Part shown: positions 43,543 to 52,530 of the stretch, one piece after another | Layout: each line of letters opens with the position of its first letter | Numbering within the stretch: position 1 is the stretch's first letter | NCBI GenBank assembly: GCA_025998875.1 | Contig: AP024675.1 | Location: 1,895,549 to 1,959,548 of the forward strand | Length of the DNA stretch: 64,000 nt | Direction of reading: 5' to 3' | From: Bacteroidota bacterium | GTDB lineage: Bacteria > Bacteroidota > Rhodothermia > JANXDC01 | Notes under the pieces: generated by a model | What the model was told of the DNA's origin: nothing | The model's database searches: none | The model's input: only the letters and a program-made list of their open reading frames with translations | Program-made: the position numbers and the translations under genes

Positions 43543-44853
43543 CTATTTGTCCGCCTCTCCCATAACGGGATCCAGTCCCCCGATGAGCACGACCACATCG
43601 GATACCATGGCGCCCTCCAAGATGGACTCCAGGGCCTGGATGTTGCAGAAGGAGGGGGAGCGGATTTTCAACCGCCAGGGGAAGCCCGTTCCGTCGCTCT
43701 GAATATAGAAACCCAGCTCCCCTTTAGGGGCTTCGATGGCTGCGTAGACCTCGGCTCCTTTCGGGGGACAGACCCCCCAGTGGGTGTACATGAAGTCGTG
43801 AATCAGCCCCTCCATGGAGTAGTAGACTTCCTGCTTATCCGGATAGCTCAGCTTGGCGTTTTCGTTGCGGATCGGCCCCGGAGGCAGTTGCTGGAGGCAC
43901 TGCTCGATGATGCGCACCGACTGGCGCATTTCCTCCATGCGCACGTAGTAGCGAGCCAGGTTGTCGCCCTCGGTGCGCACAGGCACCTCAAACTCGACCC
44001 GATCATAGACAAGGTAGGGCTCGAAGGTGCGCACATCATAGGGCACGCCGGAGGCGCGCAGATTGGGCCCTGTGAGGCCCAGCTCCAGTGCCCGCTCGGC
44101 GCTGACCACCCCAATCCCCTCGTTGCGTTCCAACCAGATGCGGTTTTTGTTGAGCAGTTTCTCCCAGGCGCGAAGTTCTCGGGGGAAGTTCCGGATAAAG
44201 GCCCGAATAGCCTCGATGGCCTCTGGGGTCAGGTCCGATGCCACCCCGCCGATGCGGCAGTGGGATACGGTGAGCCGGGCGCCGGCGATGAGGTCGAAGA
44301 TGTCGTAAATTTTCTCTCGCTCTCGAAACGTCCACAGAAACATGGACACGGCCCCCGCATCCATAACCATGGAGCCCAGCCAGAGCAGATGGGCCAGGAG
44401 GCGGGCCAGCTCACATGCGATTGTGCGGATGTATTGAGCGCGTTCGGGCACCTCGATCTGGGCCAGCTTCTCAACGGCCAGACAGAGAGCCACGTTGTTA
44501 GAATACGGCGACAGGTAGTCCATGCGGTCCGTGTAGGGCATGAACTCCTGGAAGGTCTTGTACTCGGCCACCTTTTCGATGCCCCGATGCAGGTAGCCGA
44601 TGTCGATCACGCAGGAGCGGATGATCTCCCCATCGAGTCGGGCCACTACGCGCAACACCCCGTGCGTGGCCGGATGCTGAGGCCCGATGTTGAGCACCAT
44701 CTCCGTGCTCAGGGCGTCGCCGATGAACTCGACGGAGCTGTGCTTTGATTCCAGACGACGCAACAGGGCGCGGTTGTGTTCGCGCCAGATCTCCAGATGG
44801 CTTTCTTCGATGAGCGCCTCAAGCCGACGGCGGGTTCGCGTAAGCGTATCCAT
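43543..44853 (-). CDS. nuoD: NADH dehydrogenase subunit D
   Basis: NuoD (436 aa), related to the large subunit of [NiFe] hydrogenases, lines the quinone-binding site. NIGPQHPATHGVLR near residue 55, IGYLHRGIEK and the DRMDYLSPYSNN loop are conserved. It has an N-terminal extension of about 40 residues with charged helices before the core. It is a separate gene and not fused with NuoC. Confidence 0.95.
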   Translation of the reverse strand: MDTLTRTRRRLEALIEESHLEIWREHNRALLRRLESKHSSVEFIGDALSTEMVLNIGPQHPATHGVLRVVARLDGEIIRSCVIDIGYLHRGIEKVAEYKTFQEFMPYTDRMDYLSPYSNNVALCLAVEKLAQIEVPERAQYIRTIACELARLLAHLLWLGSMVMDAGAVSMFLWTFREREKIYDIFDLIAGARLTVSHCRIGGVASDLTPEAIEAIRAFIRNFPRELRAWEKLLNKNRIWLERNEGIGVVSAERALELGLTGPNLRASGVPYDVRTFEPYLVYDRVEFEVPVRTEGDNLARYYVRMEEMRQSVRIIEQCLQQLPPGPIRNENAKLSYPDKQEVYYSMEGLIHDFMYTHWGVCPPKGAEVYAAIEAPKGELGFYIQSDGTGFPWRLKIRSPSFCNIQALESILEGAMVSDVVVLIGGLDPVMGEADK

Positions 44854-44856
44854 ATG

Positions 44857-45354
44857 TCAGTTCCGGGATGCTTCGGGTTTTTCCGGAAGCGGCAGGCTAC
44901 CCGGAATACCCAGCAGGGGGAAGTCCTTCCGAAGGGGATGGTAGCGGAAGTCCTCCGGCATGTAGATGCGCCGAAGATCCGGATGCCCTTCGAATCGGAT
45001 GCCCATCATGTCCCAGGCCTCCCGCTCATGCCAGTTCGCGTTCGGGTAGACAGCGGTGATGCTGGGCACCACGGGATGGGATTCTTCGCATCGGACCTTG
45101 AGCCGGAGCCGCAGTCCGTGGGCCAGAGCCAACAGATTATAGACGAGCTCGAAACGCTCCTCCGAGGTGAATCGGTCTACCGCGGCGATGTCCACCAGGT
45201 AATTGAAGCCCAGCTCCGATTTGAGCACGGCACACACATCCCGGATCCGCTCCGCGCGCACCAGGATCGTCGTCTCCCCCAGGGCGCGGCGAACCTCGCA
45301 GATGGCATCCGGGAGACGGGCTTCCAGGTGGGCGATCACCTCATCAAAGGTCAT
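44857..45354 (-). CDS. nuoC: NADH dehydrogenase subunit C
   Basis: NuoC (165 aa) is the 30-kDa-type subunit of the connecting module. It contains the signature [27 protein letters not shown] followed by HPLRKDFPL. The ATG at 45354 overlaps the nuoB stop as ATGA; the longer upstream frame is a shadow of nuoB. Confidence 0.94.
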   Translation of the reverse strand: MTFDEVIAHLEARLPDAICEVRRALGETTILVRAERIRDVCAVLKSELGFNYLVDIAAVDRFTSEERFELVYNLLALAHGLRLRLKVRCEESHPVVPSITAVYPNANWHEREAWDMMGIRFEGHPDLRRIYMPEDFRYHPLRKDFPLLGIPGSLPLPEKPEASRN

Positions 45355-45848
45355 GGCTTTTCCTCGACTAGCCGGGATAAGTTCGGGGAGCGCTCCCGAA
45401 TCTTGCGCTGAATCTCCATGATGGCGTGCAGAACCGCATCCGGTCGCGGGGGACAACCGGGCACGTAGACGTCGACGGGCAGGAACTGGTCGGCGCCCTG
45501 GACGACGCCGTAGCAGCGGTGCATGCCGCCCGTGGAGGCGCAAGCGCCCATGGCGATGCACCATTTGGGTTCGGGCATCTGGTCCCAGATGCGTCGGATG
45601 GCGTGGGCCATTTTATACGTACACCAGCCAGCCACGATCATGCAATCGCTCTGCCGGGGTGAGAAGCGAAAAACCTCGCTGCCGAAACGGGCCACGTCAT
45701 AGCGCGGGCCAGCCATGGCCATCATCTCGATGGCGCAGCAGGCCAGGCCCATGGGCATAGGAAAAATGGAGTTCGAAAGCGCCCATCGGGCCAGTACATC
45801 TAGACGTGTGGTGAAAAACCCCTCACGCAGCGCTTGTTCTAGGCTCAT
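45351..45848 (-). CDS. nuoB: NADH dehydrogenase subunit B
   Basis: NuoB (165 aa) holds cluster N2, the last Fe-S centre before quinone. The tandem cysteines [10 protein letters not shown], and the later Cys in [11 protein letters not shown] and [10 protein letters not shown], give the four ligands. GWCTYKM is also conserved. It follows nuoA after 48 bases and is coupled to nuoC. Confidence 0.95.
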   Translation of the reverse strand: MSLEQALREGFFTTRLDVLARWALSNSIFPMPMGLACCAIEMMAMAGPRYDVARFGSEVFRFSPRQSDCMIVAGWCTYKMAHAIRRIWDQMPEPKWCIAMGACASTGGMHRCYGVVQGADQFLPVDVYVPGCPPRPDAVLHAIMEIQRKIRERSPNLSRLVEEKP

Positions 45849-45896
45849 GGCTTCGATCTCCGCACCCTCCGATTCCTAAACCCCACTCCGGTCGCT

Positions 45897-46334
45897 TCAG
45901 GTTTCCACCGTCTCCCGCACGGGAAGCGCTTTTTCCTGGGAAAGCGCCTCGGAGGGCGGCCGAGGCTGTCGGGCTTCTCGGTCCCAGTCGAAGACCCCTT
46001 TTTTGTAGCAGTACCAGTCTCCGATCATCACCACCACCAGAAAGAGCACCACCGCCCAGAAAACCGGCCAGCCCAGCTCGACCACCTGCACGGCCCAGGG
46101 ATAGAGCAGAACGACCTCGACATCAAAGACGATAAAGAGCATGGCGATCAGGTAAAACTGCACCGAATACCGTTCCCGCGCCGTGCCCACGGGGTCCATT
46201 CCGCTCTCGTAGGGAATGAGCTTCCTCGGGTTGGGCCGACGGGGGCCTATCCATTCGGATATCCCGGCCATGAGCGCGGCCACCCCCAGGGCAACCAGCA
46301 GGAGCAGGCATATCGGCAGATAGGCTTCCAACAT
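45897..46334 (-). CDS. nuoA: NADH dehydrogenase subunit A
   Basis: NuoA (145 aa) is a three-helix membrane subunit. Conserved loop residues KLIPYESGMDPVG and the second-helix region FIVFDVEVVLLYPWA are present. The first ATG at 46334 is used, since the longer frame starts with TTG. It heads the operon, with a promoter overlapped by a palindrome about 40-70 bases upstream. A charged C-terminal tail of about 30 residues is extra. Confidence 0.94.
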   Translation of the reverse strand: MLEAYLPICLLLLVALGVAALMAGISEWIGPRRPNPRKLIPYESGMDPVGTARERYSVQFYLIAMLFIVFDVEVVLLYPWAVQVVELGWPVFWAVVLFLVVVMIGDWYCYKKGVFDWDREARQPRPPSEALSQEKALPVRETVET

Positions 46335-46368
46335 GGTCAAGGCGTGTCCGGATCAAAAGGCCTTGGTG

Positions 46369-46398
46369 AAGTTAGGAGGGGGGATTTCCGATTGTCAA
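46369..46398 (-). promoter_or_regulatory. promoter of the nuo operon
   Basis: On the minus strand TTGACA (46398-46393), an 18-base spacer and TAACTT (46374-46369) lie 35 bases before the nuoA start. The -35 box lies inside the palindrome 46387-46403. Confidence 0.6.
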
Positions 46399-46403
46399 TC
46401 GGA
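46387..46403. promoter_or_regulatory. operator-like palindrome at the nuo promoter
   Basis: TCCGATTGTCAATCGGA is a perfect inverted repeat with 8-base arms around one base. It covers the -35 box of the nuo promoter and lies nine bases upstream of the -35 box of the divergent DUF2723 gene, so a bound protein could affect both. The binding protein is unknown. Confidence 0.5.
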
Positions 46404-46412
46404 CGGATTTCC

Positions 46413-46441
46413 TTGCCGATCTTGCCGGGGGGGTGTATCTT
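46413..46441 (+). promoter_or_regulatory. promoter of the DUF2723 gene
   Basis: TTGCCG (46413-46418), a 17-base spacer and TATCTT (46436-46441) lie 38 bases before the ATG at 46480. The -10 box continues as TATCTTTC. Confidence 0.5.
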
Positions 46442-46479
46442 TCTGCCTGCTTTCCGGGACATCGCAGGATAAAACCTCC

Positions 46480-49275
46480 ATGCCTATCGATCGCCTGTTG
46501 TATCGCGCCCTGGGTACGGGGGTGTTGCTGGTGGCTCTGGGGGTGTACGGAGCCACTATGGCACCTACGGCCAGCTTCTGGGATTGCGGAGAGTTCATCG
46601 CCACCGCGCATGGGCTTCAGATCCCGCATCCACCCGGCGCCCCTTTTTATCTGCTTCTGGGTCGGATTTTCAGCATGTGGGTGCCGGATTCCCAGGTGGC
46701 GCTCGCCGTCAATCTGATCAGTGTGCTGGCCAGCGCCTTTACGGTGCTTCTGCTCTATTTGACGATTGTGCGCCTCATATTCCTCTATCGAGGCCAGGAC
46801 AGGGCGTTTTATCTGGAGCGCTCCGCTGAGAGCTCACTCACCCCGGCCGAGGCGATCGCCATCTTCGGGGGAAGTGCCACGGGCGCGCTGGTTTTTGCCT
46901 TCTCGGATTCGTTCTGGTTTAACGCGGTCGAAGCGGAAGTATACGCGCCCTCCATGCTCTTTACGGCCCTGGTCGTATACCTGGCCCTTGTCTGGCATAC
47001 GCGGGCCGAAGAGTGGCATCATGAGCGCTGGCTTCTGCTTATCTCCTACCTCTTCGGGCTGGCTATCGGGGTGCATCTGCTCAACCTGTTGACCCTGTTT
47101 TTTGTGACCCTGATCTACTACTTCCGCCTCTTTGAGTCCGATCGGCCCCTGGATTCCTGGCCCGATTGGAAGAGGCTCACCGGGGTCGGGGTGCTCTCGG
47201 TGGGCCTGTTTGTGCTCATCTATCCGGGCATTGTGCAGTGGTTGCCCGCCCTTGCTGACGACCTGGGCCTTGTGCCTTTTGTCGTGCTGCTGATCGGCGG
47301 GGTGACGGCCTGGCTGTACTGGACGCAGCGCAGGCAACGGTATGCGGGCAATCTGGTGGCGCTTGCGACAACCCTGATCCTGATCGGCTACAGCAGCTAT
47401 GCGCTCATCGTCATCCGCAGCCAGGCCGATCCGCCAATCGATGAGAACGATCCGGAGACGGCCGAGGCCTTTGTGAGCTATCTCAAGCGGGAGCAGTACG
47501 GGTATACTCCCCTTCTGGTGGGGCGCTCCTATGATAACCGGACGGGCTGGTTCGTGGAAGAGAAGCTCTTTCCGAGGCGCTGGAGCGAAGAGCCCAGCCA
47601 TGTGCAGGTATACCGCCAGTATGCCAGCGACTGGGATTTCTTCTGGCGCTATCAGGTGGGGCATATGTACCTGCGGTACCTGCTGTGGAACTTCGTCGGC
47701 CGCGATTCCGACATCCAGGATGCCCCCTGGACGACTGGATTTACCCGCACGGGCAATGAGGACAACCCGGGCCACAATACGTATTTCGCCCTTCCTCTTC
47801 TGCTCGGCCTGATCGGCATGGCCTACCATGTTCTGCGCGATCGCCGACGCGCCCTGGCCGTGCTTGTGCTCTTCTTTATGACCGGACTGGCCATTGTGCT
47901 ATACCTGAACCAGCCCCCCTTGCAGCCCCGGGAGCGGGACTACTCCTATGTGGGCAGCTTTTTCGCCTTCTCCATCTGGGCTGGGATCGGGGCCAAAGGG
48001 CTGCTGGAACTGCTGATCGCTCAGCTGCGCCTGAGCTGGCATGAACGCCGCGCCGCCTGGGCGGCCGCGCTGGGTCTGGGCGTGCTCCTGCTCATTCCCC
48101 TGCGCATGCTCTGGGTGAACTGGGACGATCACGATCGAAGCGGCAATTACGTGCCCCCAGACTACGCCTATAACCTGCTCAACTCCTGCGAAAAGAACGC
48201 AATCCTGTTTACGAACGGAGACAACGACACCTTCCCGCTCTGGTATCTACAGGAGGTCGAGGGGGTGCGTCGGGATGTGCGCGTGGTCAACCTGAGCCTG
48301 CTCAATACGACCTGGTACATCCTGCAGCTCAAACACCAGGCCTCACGCCAGTCCCCTCCGATCCGGATTTCCCTGAGCGATGAGGAGATCCGTGCCCTTG
48401 CGCCCCGGGAATGGCAGCCGCAGACGATCCGGGTGCCTCTAGACCCGCAGGCCGCGCGCCGGATCGGGCTGGTGCGGCAAGGAGAGCTTCTGCCCCCGGC
48501 GCTGGAGTGGCGCTATGCAGGGCGCCGGCTCGATCAGAATCGGGCCTATGTGATCGTTTCTGATCTGCTCGTGCTCGATATCGTGCGCCAGAACCTCAAT
48601 GAGCGTCCTATTTACTTTGCCACCACGGTTTCTCGGGACAATCAGGCCGGGCTGCAGAACTTCTTCCAGCTGGAGGGGCTGGCTTATCGCGTGGTACCGT
48701 TTCAGACCAACGAGCCCTTGGGTCGTGTGATCCCAGAGCTGCTGGAGGCGCGTCTGGCCAGCTTCCGCTACCGCAACCTGAACAATCCCCGGGTGTATTA
48801 CGACGAGAACACACGTCGGCTCATCGACAACTACCGCAATTTCTTCATCGCCCTGGCGGGTGCCTATCGGAAGGCGGGCAAGCCGGATCGCGCGCTGGCG
48901 ACGCTGGACCGGGTGCAGGAGCTCGTTCCTTTTTCCGTGATCCCGAGTGATGGGGTCTCCTACTTGCTCATGGCTCAGGAGTACGCGCAGGCTGGCGCCC
49001 GTGAGCGCGCCCTTGGCCTGGCCCGGGAGGCTGAGCGCGTCATTCTGGCGGGTATCGAGCGTCGCACAGAGGATCCGGATCGGTCTGTGCAGATGCTGCT
49101 CTTCCTGCAGCGGCTCTATCTGGAGATGGAAGGCTATGAAGAGGCCTCTCAGCTCAGTCAGCGCCTGGCTCGGCTGACGGGGGATCCGAATTACGCGCAG
49201 AGCCCCGAGCAAATGCGTGAGCTGGCCCGGACCCTCTTGCGGCGGGATACGGTCGGCAATGACACGTTGAACTAG
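46480..49275 (+). CDS. DUF2723 membrane glycosyltransferase-like protein
   Basis: The 931-residue protein belongs to DUF2723, related to eukaryotic TMEM260 and GT-C-type protein O-mannosyltransferases. The N-terminus has GVYGATMAPTASFWDCGEFIATA with the catalytic-type Asp-Cys-Gly-Glu, then PHPPGAPFYLLLGR. About ten or more membrane helices follow up to residue ~600. The C-terminal soluble part includes YDENTRRLIDNYRNFF and TPR-like helices (RALATLDRVQELVP). Such proteins are common in Bacteroidota and probably glycosylate exported proteins. The start at 46480 is preferred over an upstream extension. Confidence 0.88.
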   Translation: MPIDRLLYRALGTGVLLVALGVYGATMAPTASFWDCGEFIATAHGLQIPHPPGAPFYLLLGRIFSMWVPDSQVALAVNLISVLASAFTVLLLYLTIVRLIFLYRGQDRAFYLERSAESSLTPAEAIAIFGGSATGALVFAFSDSFWFNAVEAEVYAPSMLFTALVVYLALVWHTRAEEWHHERWLLLISYLFGLAIGVHLLNLLTLFFVTLIYYFRLFESDRPLDSWPDWKRLTGVGVLSVGLFVLIYPGIVQWLPALADDLGLVPFVVLLIGGVTAWLYWTQRRQRYAGNLVALATTLILIGYSSYALIVIRSQADPPIDENDPETAEAFVSYLKREQYGYTPLLVGRSYDNRTGWFVEEKLFPRRWSEEPSHVQVYRQYASDWDFFWRYQVGHMYLRYLLWNFVGRDSDIQDAPWTTGFTRTGNEDNPGHNTYFALPLLLGLIGMAYHVLRDRRRALAVLVLFFMTGLAIVLYLNQPPLQPRERDYSYVGSFFAFSIWAGIGAKGLLELLIAQLRLSWHERRAAWAAALGLGVLLLIPLRMLWVNWDDHDRSGNYVPPDYAYNLLNSCEKNAILFTNGDNDTFPLWYLQEVEGVRRDVRVVNLSLLNTTWYILQLKHQASRQSPPIRISLSDEEIRALAPREWQPQTIRVPLDPQAARRIGLVRQGELLPPALEWRYAGRRLDQNRAYVIVSDLLVLDIVRQNLNERPIYFATTVSRDNQAGLQNFFQLEGLAYRVVPFQTNEPLGRVIPELLEARLASFRYRNLNNPRVYYDENTRRLIDNYRNFFIALAGAYRKAGKPDRALATLDRVQELVPFSVIPSDGVSYLLMAQEYAQAGARERALGLAREAERVILAGIERRTEDPDRSVQMLLFLQRLYLEMEGYEEASQLSQRLARLTGDPNYAQSPEQMRELARTLLRRDTVGNDTLN

Positions 49276-49289
49276 CGGAGAGCGGGTTA

Positions 49290-49727
49290 ATGCGATACCG
49301 CTTCACAGAGGCCGATTTTACGCGCATCGCACGGGTGCTGGGGGCGTCCTATGAGCGCGAGGGGGAACGGGTGCGCTTTCACCTCACCAACGCGGCTGAG
49401 GGACGAAAACTGGTCCTGGAGATCTGTCCGGAGCTCTCTGCAGAGGGCAGACGGCACAGTTTGATTTCCGTTTTTACCCCGAATACCTTCCTGCAGTTAC
49501 AAGACTGCACGGGCTATGTGGCCAGTCAGGAGCTCGGGGAGGTGCTTTTCTTCGGCAGAACGGGGGAACGCACTTCCGGCCTGGTTGTGGAGCGCGAGGC
49601 GGGCTGTTCGCTCTATGCGCATGTGCCCCAGTATTTGCTCAGCGCAGACTTTACCCGCCTCCCGCCGGAGCTCCTCATGGCGGCCGTGGTGCTGTCGTTG
49701 ACCGAGGCGCTTGAGGATTCCGAATGA
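49290..49727 (+). CDS. conserved-looking hypothetical protein
   Basis: The 145-residue soluble protein begins MRYRFTEADFTRIARVLG and has alternating beta strands (GRKLVLEICPEL, HSLISVFTPNTFLQLQDCTGYV) and a C-terminal helix (LLMAAVVLSLTEALED). No known family is recognised. It overlaps ybeY by four bases (ATGA), so it is translated with it; a role near ribosome maturation is only a guess from position. Confidence 0.6.
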   Translation: MRYRFTEADFTRIARVLGASYEREGERVRFHLTNAAEGRKLVLEICPELSAEGRRHSLISVFTPNTFLQLQDCTGYVASQELGEVLFFGRTGERTSGLVVEREAGCSLYAHVPQYLLSADFTRLPPELLMAAVVLSLTEALEDSE

Positions 49728-50200
49728 GCCGCGTATATGTGGCCCTGGCTCATCCCGGGCTGCGCCTTTCGCGCTCCTCTCTGCGGCCATGGGTCTATTA
49801 TGTGTTGCGTTCCGAGGGATACGAGCCGGCCTCGGTGGGGGTGATCGGCGTCGATGATGCCTATATCCGGCAGCTGCATCGGGACTTTCTCGGTGAGGAC
49901 ACGGTGACGGACGTGATCACGTTCCGTCTCAGCGAGGGCCCCGCGCTGGTAGGGGAGATTTACATCGGCCTGGATCAGGCCCTGCGGCAGGCCGCCGAAT
50001 ACGGTGTGGATGCGGAAGAGGAGCTCCTGCGCCTGCTCGTACACGGATTGCTCCATCTGTGCGGCTACGAGGACACCTCCAAGCCCGAACGGGAGCGCAT
50101 GTTCGCCCGCCAGGAATGGTACTTGCGCCATCCCCCTCCGGATGCCAGGCCGCTGCGCCTTTCCCGGCGGGAAACCGATCTCCGGCGCCCGCCGTTATAG
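49724..50200 (+). CDS. ybeY: endoribonuclease YbeY (rRNA maturation)
   Basis: YbeY (158 aa) is a zinc-dependent RNase needed for 16S rRNA 3' end maturation and ribosome quality control. The metal motif is HGLLHLCGYED, with His107, His111 and Asp117; the third ligand is His in most bacteria, while Asp is, as I recall, usual in Bacteroidota. DTVTDVITFRLSEGPALVGEIYI is also typical. The tail is basic. topA follows after 29 bases. Confidence 0.92.
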   Translation: MSRVYVALAHPGLRLSRSSLRPWVYYVLRSEGYEPASVGVIGVDDAYIRQLHRDFLGEDTVTDVITFRLSEGPALVGEIYIGLDQALRQAAEYGVDAEEELLRLLVHGLLHLCGYEDTSKPERERMFARQEWYLRHPPPDARPLRLSRRETDLRRPPL

Positions 50201-50229
50201 CCTGCGGTCGTCTTGCGCGCAAAAGGCAT

Positions 50230-52530
50230 ATGAGCGAGGGTAAATCGCTGCTCATCGTGGAGTCCCCGGCCAAGGCCAGAACGATCAGCAAGTATGTCGG
50301 GGATCGCTTCCTGGTCAAAGCCTCCCTGGGGCACGTGAAAAACCTGCCGGAGTCGGAGCTCGGCGTGGACATCGAAAAGGGGTTTCGGCCCCGATATGTG
50401 ACCATCCGCGGCAAGCAGGCCGTGCTCAAAGAGCTCAAGCGACTGGCCCGGGAGGCGGAGGCCGTCTACGTGGCCACCGACCCGGACCGCGAGGGGGAGG
50501 CGATCGCCTGGCACATAGCGCAGGAGCTGCGCGCGGCGCAGAAGCCCGTCTACCGGGTGTTGTTCTACGAAATCACCCGCCAGGCCGTGCAGGCCGCTCT
50601 TCAGGAGCCCGGCCAGATCAACGAGCGGCTCGTACACTCCCAGCAGGCCCGGCGTGTGATGGATCGGCTGGTGGGCTATCTGATCAGTCCGGTGCTCTGG
50701 AAGGCCATCTACCGGGGCCTTTCCGCCGGCCGGGTGCAGTCGGTGGCCCTGCGGTTGATCTGCGAGCGGGAACAGGAGATCGGCGAGTTTCAGCCCCGGG
50801 AGTACTGGAGCGTACTGGGGCGCTTCGCCTTGCCGGGGGGACACCTGTGGGCCCGTCTGCACCGGGTCGGATCGGAATGGATCGGGCCACCCTCAGAAAA
50901 AAAAGGACATCGGCATCTTCCCGATGAGGCCACAGCCCGCCGGGAGGCCGAATCCGCCCTGCAGGCCGGCCCCTATCGAGTGGCCCACCTGGAGCGGAGG
51001 CGTCTTAAGCGCCAGCCGCCGCCCCCATTTACCACGAGCACCTTACAGCAGGCCGCATCCAACCGGCTCGGCTTTACGGCGGCGCGCACCATGGCCATCG
51101 CCCAGCAGCTCTACGAGGGAATCGAGCTCGAGGGGGGGGAGCCGGTGGGTCTGATCACGTACATGCGCACGGACTCCACCCGCTTAAGCCCGGAGGCCGT
51201 CGAAGCAGCCCGGGCGTATATAGCTGAGCATTTTGGTCTGCAATATGTGCCCAAACAGCCCCGACAGTACGCAGCCCGCCAGCACGCCCAGGACGCCCAC
51301 GAGGCGATTCGGCCTACGGACGTGCGGCGGGATCCCGAGTCGGTCAAGCGGTTCCTGAGCCCGGACCAGTACCGACTCTATGAGCTCATCTGGCAGCGTT
51401 TTGTGGCCTGCCAAATGGTCCCGGCTGAGTTTGAGCAGGTCAGCGTGGATCTGGAAAGCGCCGACGGGCGCTATGGATTTCGGGCCACGGGCTCCCGTGT
51501 CGAGTTCCGGGGCTTTTTGCTCGTCTACGGAGAGCATGAGGCCGAGAAAGAACCCCTTGAAGAGGGGCAGGAGGAAAGCCCCCTGCCTGAGGGGCTGGCC
51601 CAGGGGCAGAGCGCGCAACTGGAGGCCGTTGAGCTCAAACAGCACTTCACCAAACCTCCGCCTCGCTACACGGAAGCCACACTCGTCAAAGCGCTCGAAG
51701 AGAAGGGCATCGGTCGGCCAAGTACCTACGCCACGATTCTAAGCACCCTGCGCGAACGGGGCTACGTGCAGATGGAGGGCCGAAAGTTCGTGGCCACCGA
51801 GCTCGGCCTGCAGGTGAACGATATCCTGGTGCGCCACTTCCCGGAGTTCTTCGACGTCTCCTTTACCGCCCGCATGGAGGCCGATCTGGATCGGATCGCC
51901 TCTGGAGAGGCCGACTACGAAACCATCCTGCGTACCTTCTACTACGATCACCTGCTCAAAGCGCTGGAGGCGACCCGGGCGCAGCTGGAGGAGATCCGCT
52001 CCCGCCAGATCCAGCAGACCTCGGAACGCTGTCCGAAATGCGGCCGACCGCTGGTGATCCGTCCGGGCCGCTACGGGCGCTTCTACGCCTGTTCGGGGTT
52101 CCCGGCTTGCCGCTACGGGCGTCCTGTTGCCGATTCCGAGGAGGCGATCCCGACGGAGAAGCCCTGTCCGGAGTGCGGAGCCCCGCTCCTGTTGCGCAGG
52201 AGCCGATACGGTCGCTTCTACAGCTGTTCCCGGTATCCGGATTGCCGATACAAAGAGCCCTACGTAGAGGAATCGGCCCTCCTCTGTCCGCAGTGCGGTC
52301 AGGGGCGCATTCTAGAGCGCTACACCCGTCGGGGGAGGCGTTTCTATGGATGCACCCGTTATCCGGAGTGTACCTTTACCAGCTGGGATCGCCCGGTGGC
52401 GCAGTCCTGTCCGCAGTGCGGGCATGCCTTTCTGGTAGAGAAAACCAGCCGGCAGAAAACGCGCTGGGTCTGTCCGGCCTGTAAGGCGCAGCGGGAGCCC
52501 GAGCAGACGCTCAGCATAGAGAACCCCTAG
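50230..52530 (+). CDS. topA: DNA topoisomerase I
   Basis: TopA (766 aa) relaxes negative supercoils by single-strand passage. The TOPRIM domain has IVESPAKA and TDPDREGEAIAWH, and the nucleophile is Tyr311 in ITYMRTDSTRL. Four C-terminal Cys4 zinc ribbons of the type CPxCG (starting near residues 600, 645, 690 and 730) bind single-stranded DNA. The ATG at 50230 is chosen; a longer frame overlaps ybeY. Its TAG overlaps the opposing stop codon of the next gene. Confidence 0.95.
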   Translation: MSEGKSLLIVESPAKARTISKYVGDRFLVKASLGHVKNLPESELGVDIEKGFRPRYVTIRGKQAVLKELKRLAREAEAVYVATDPDREGEAIAWHIAQELRAAQKPVYRVLFYEITRQAVQAALQEPGQINERLVHSQQARRVMDRLVGYLISPVLWKAIYRGLSAGRVQSVALRLICEREQEIGEFQPREYWSVLGRFALPGGHLWARLHRVGSEWIGPPSEKKGHRHLPDEATARREAESALQAGPYRVAHLERRRLKRQPPPPFTTSTLQQAASNRLGFTAARTMAIAQQLYEGIELEGGEPVGLITYMRTDSTRLSPEAVEAARAYIAEHFGLQYVPKQPRQYAARQHAQDAHEAIRPTDVRRDPESVKRFLSPDQYRLYELIWQRFVACQMVPAEFEQVSVDLESADGRYGFRATGSRVEFRGFLLVYGEHEAEKEPLEEGQEESPLPEGLAQGQSAQLEAVELKQHFTKPPPRYTEATLVKALEEKGIGRPSTYATILSTLRERGYVQMEGRKFVATELGLQVNDILVRHFPEFFDVSFTARMEADLDRIASGEADYETILRTFYYDHLLKALEATRAQLEEIRSRQIQQTSERCPKCGRPLVIRPGRYGRFYACSGFPACRYGRPVADSEEAIPTEKPCPECGAPLLLRRSRYGRFYSCSRYPDCRYKEPYVEESALLCPQCGQGRILERYTRRGRRFYGCTRYPECTFTSWDRPVAQSCPQCGHAFLVEKTSRQKTRWVCPACKAQREPEQTLSIENP

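Noticed and set aside
42949-44748. A 599-codon + strand frame opposite nuoD, nuoE and the start of nuoF
   Set aside because: The nuo proteins are certain; this frame has no recognisable domain.
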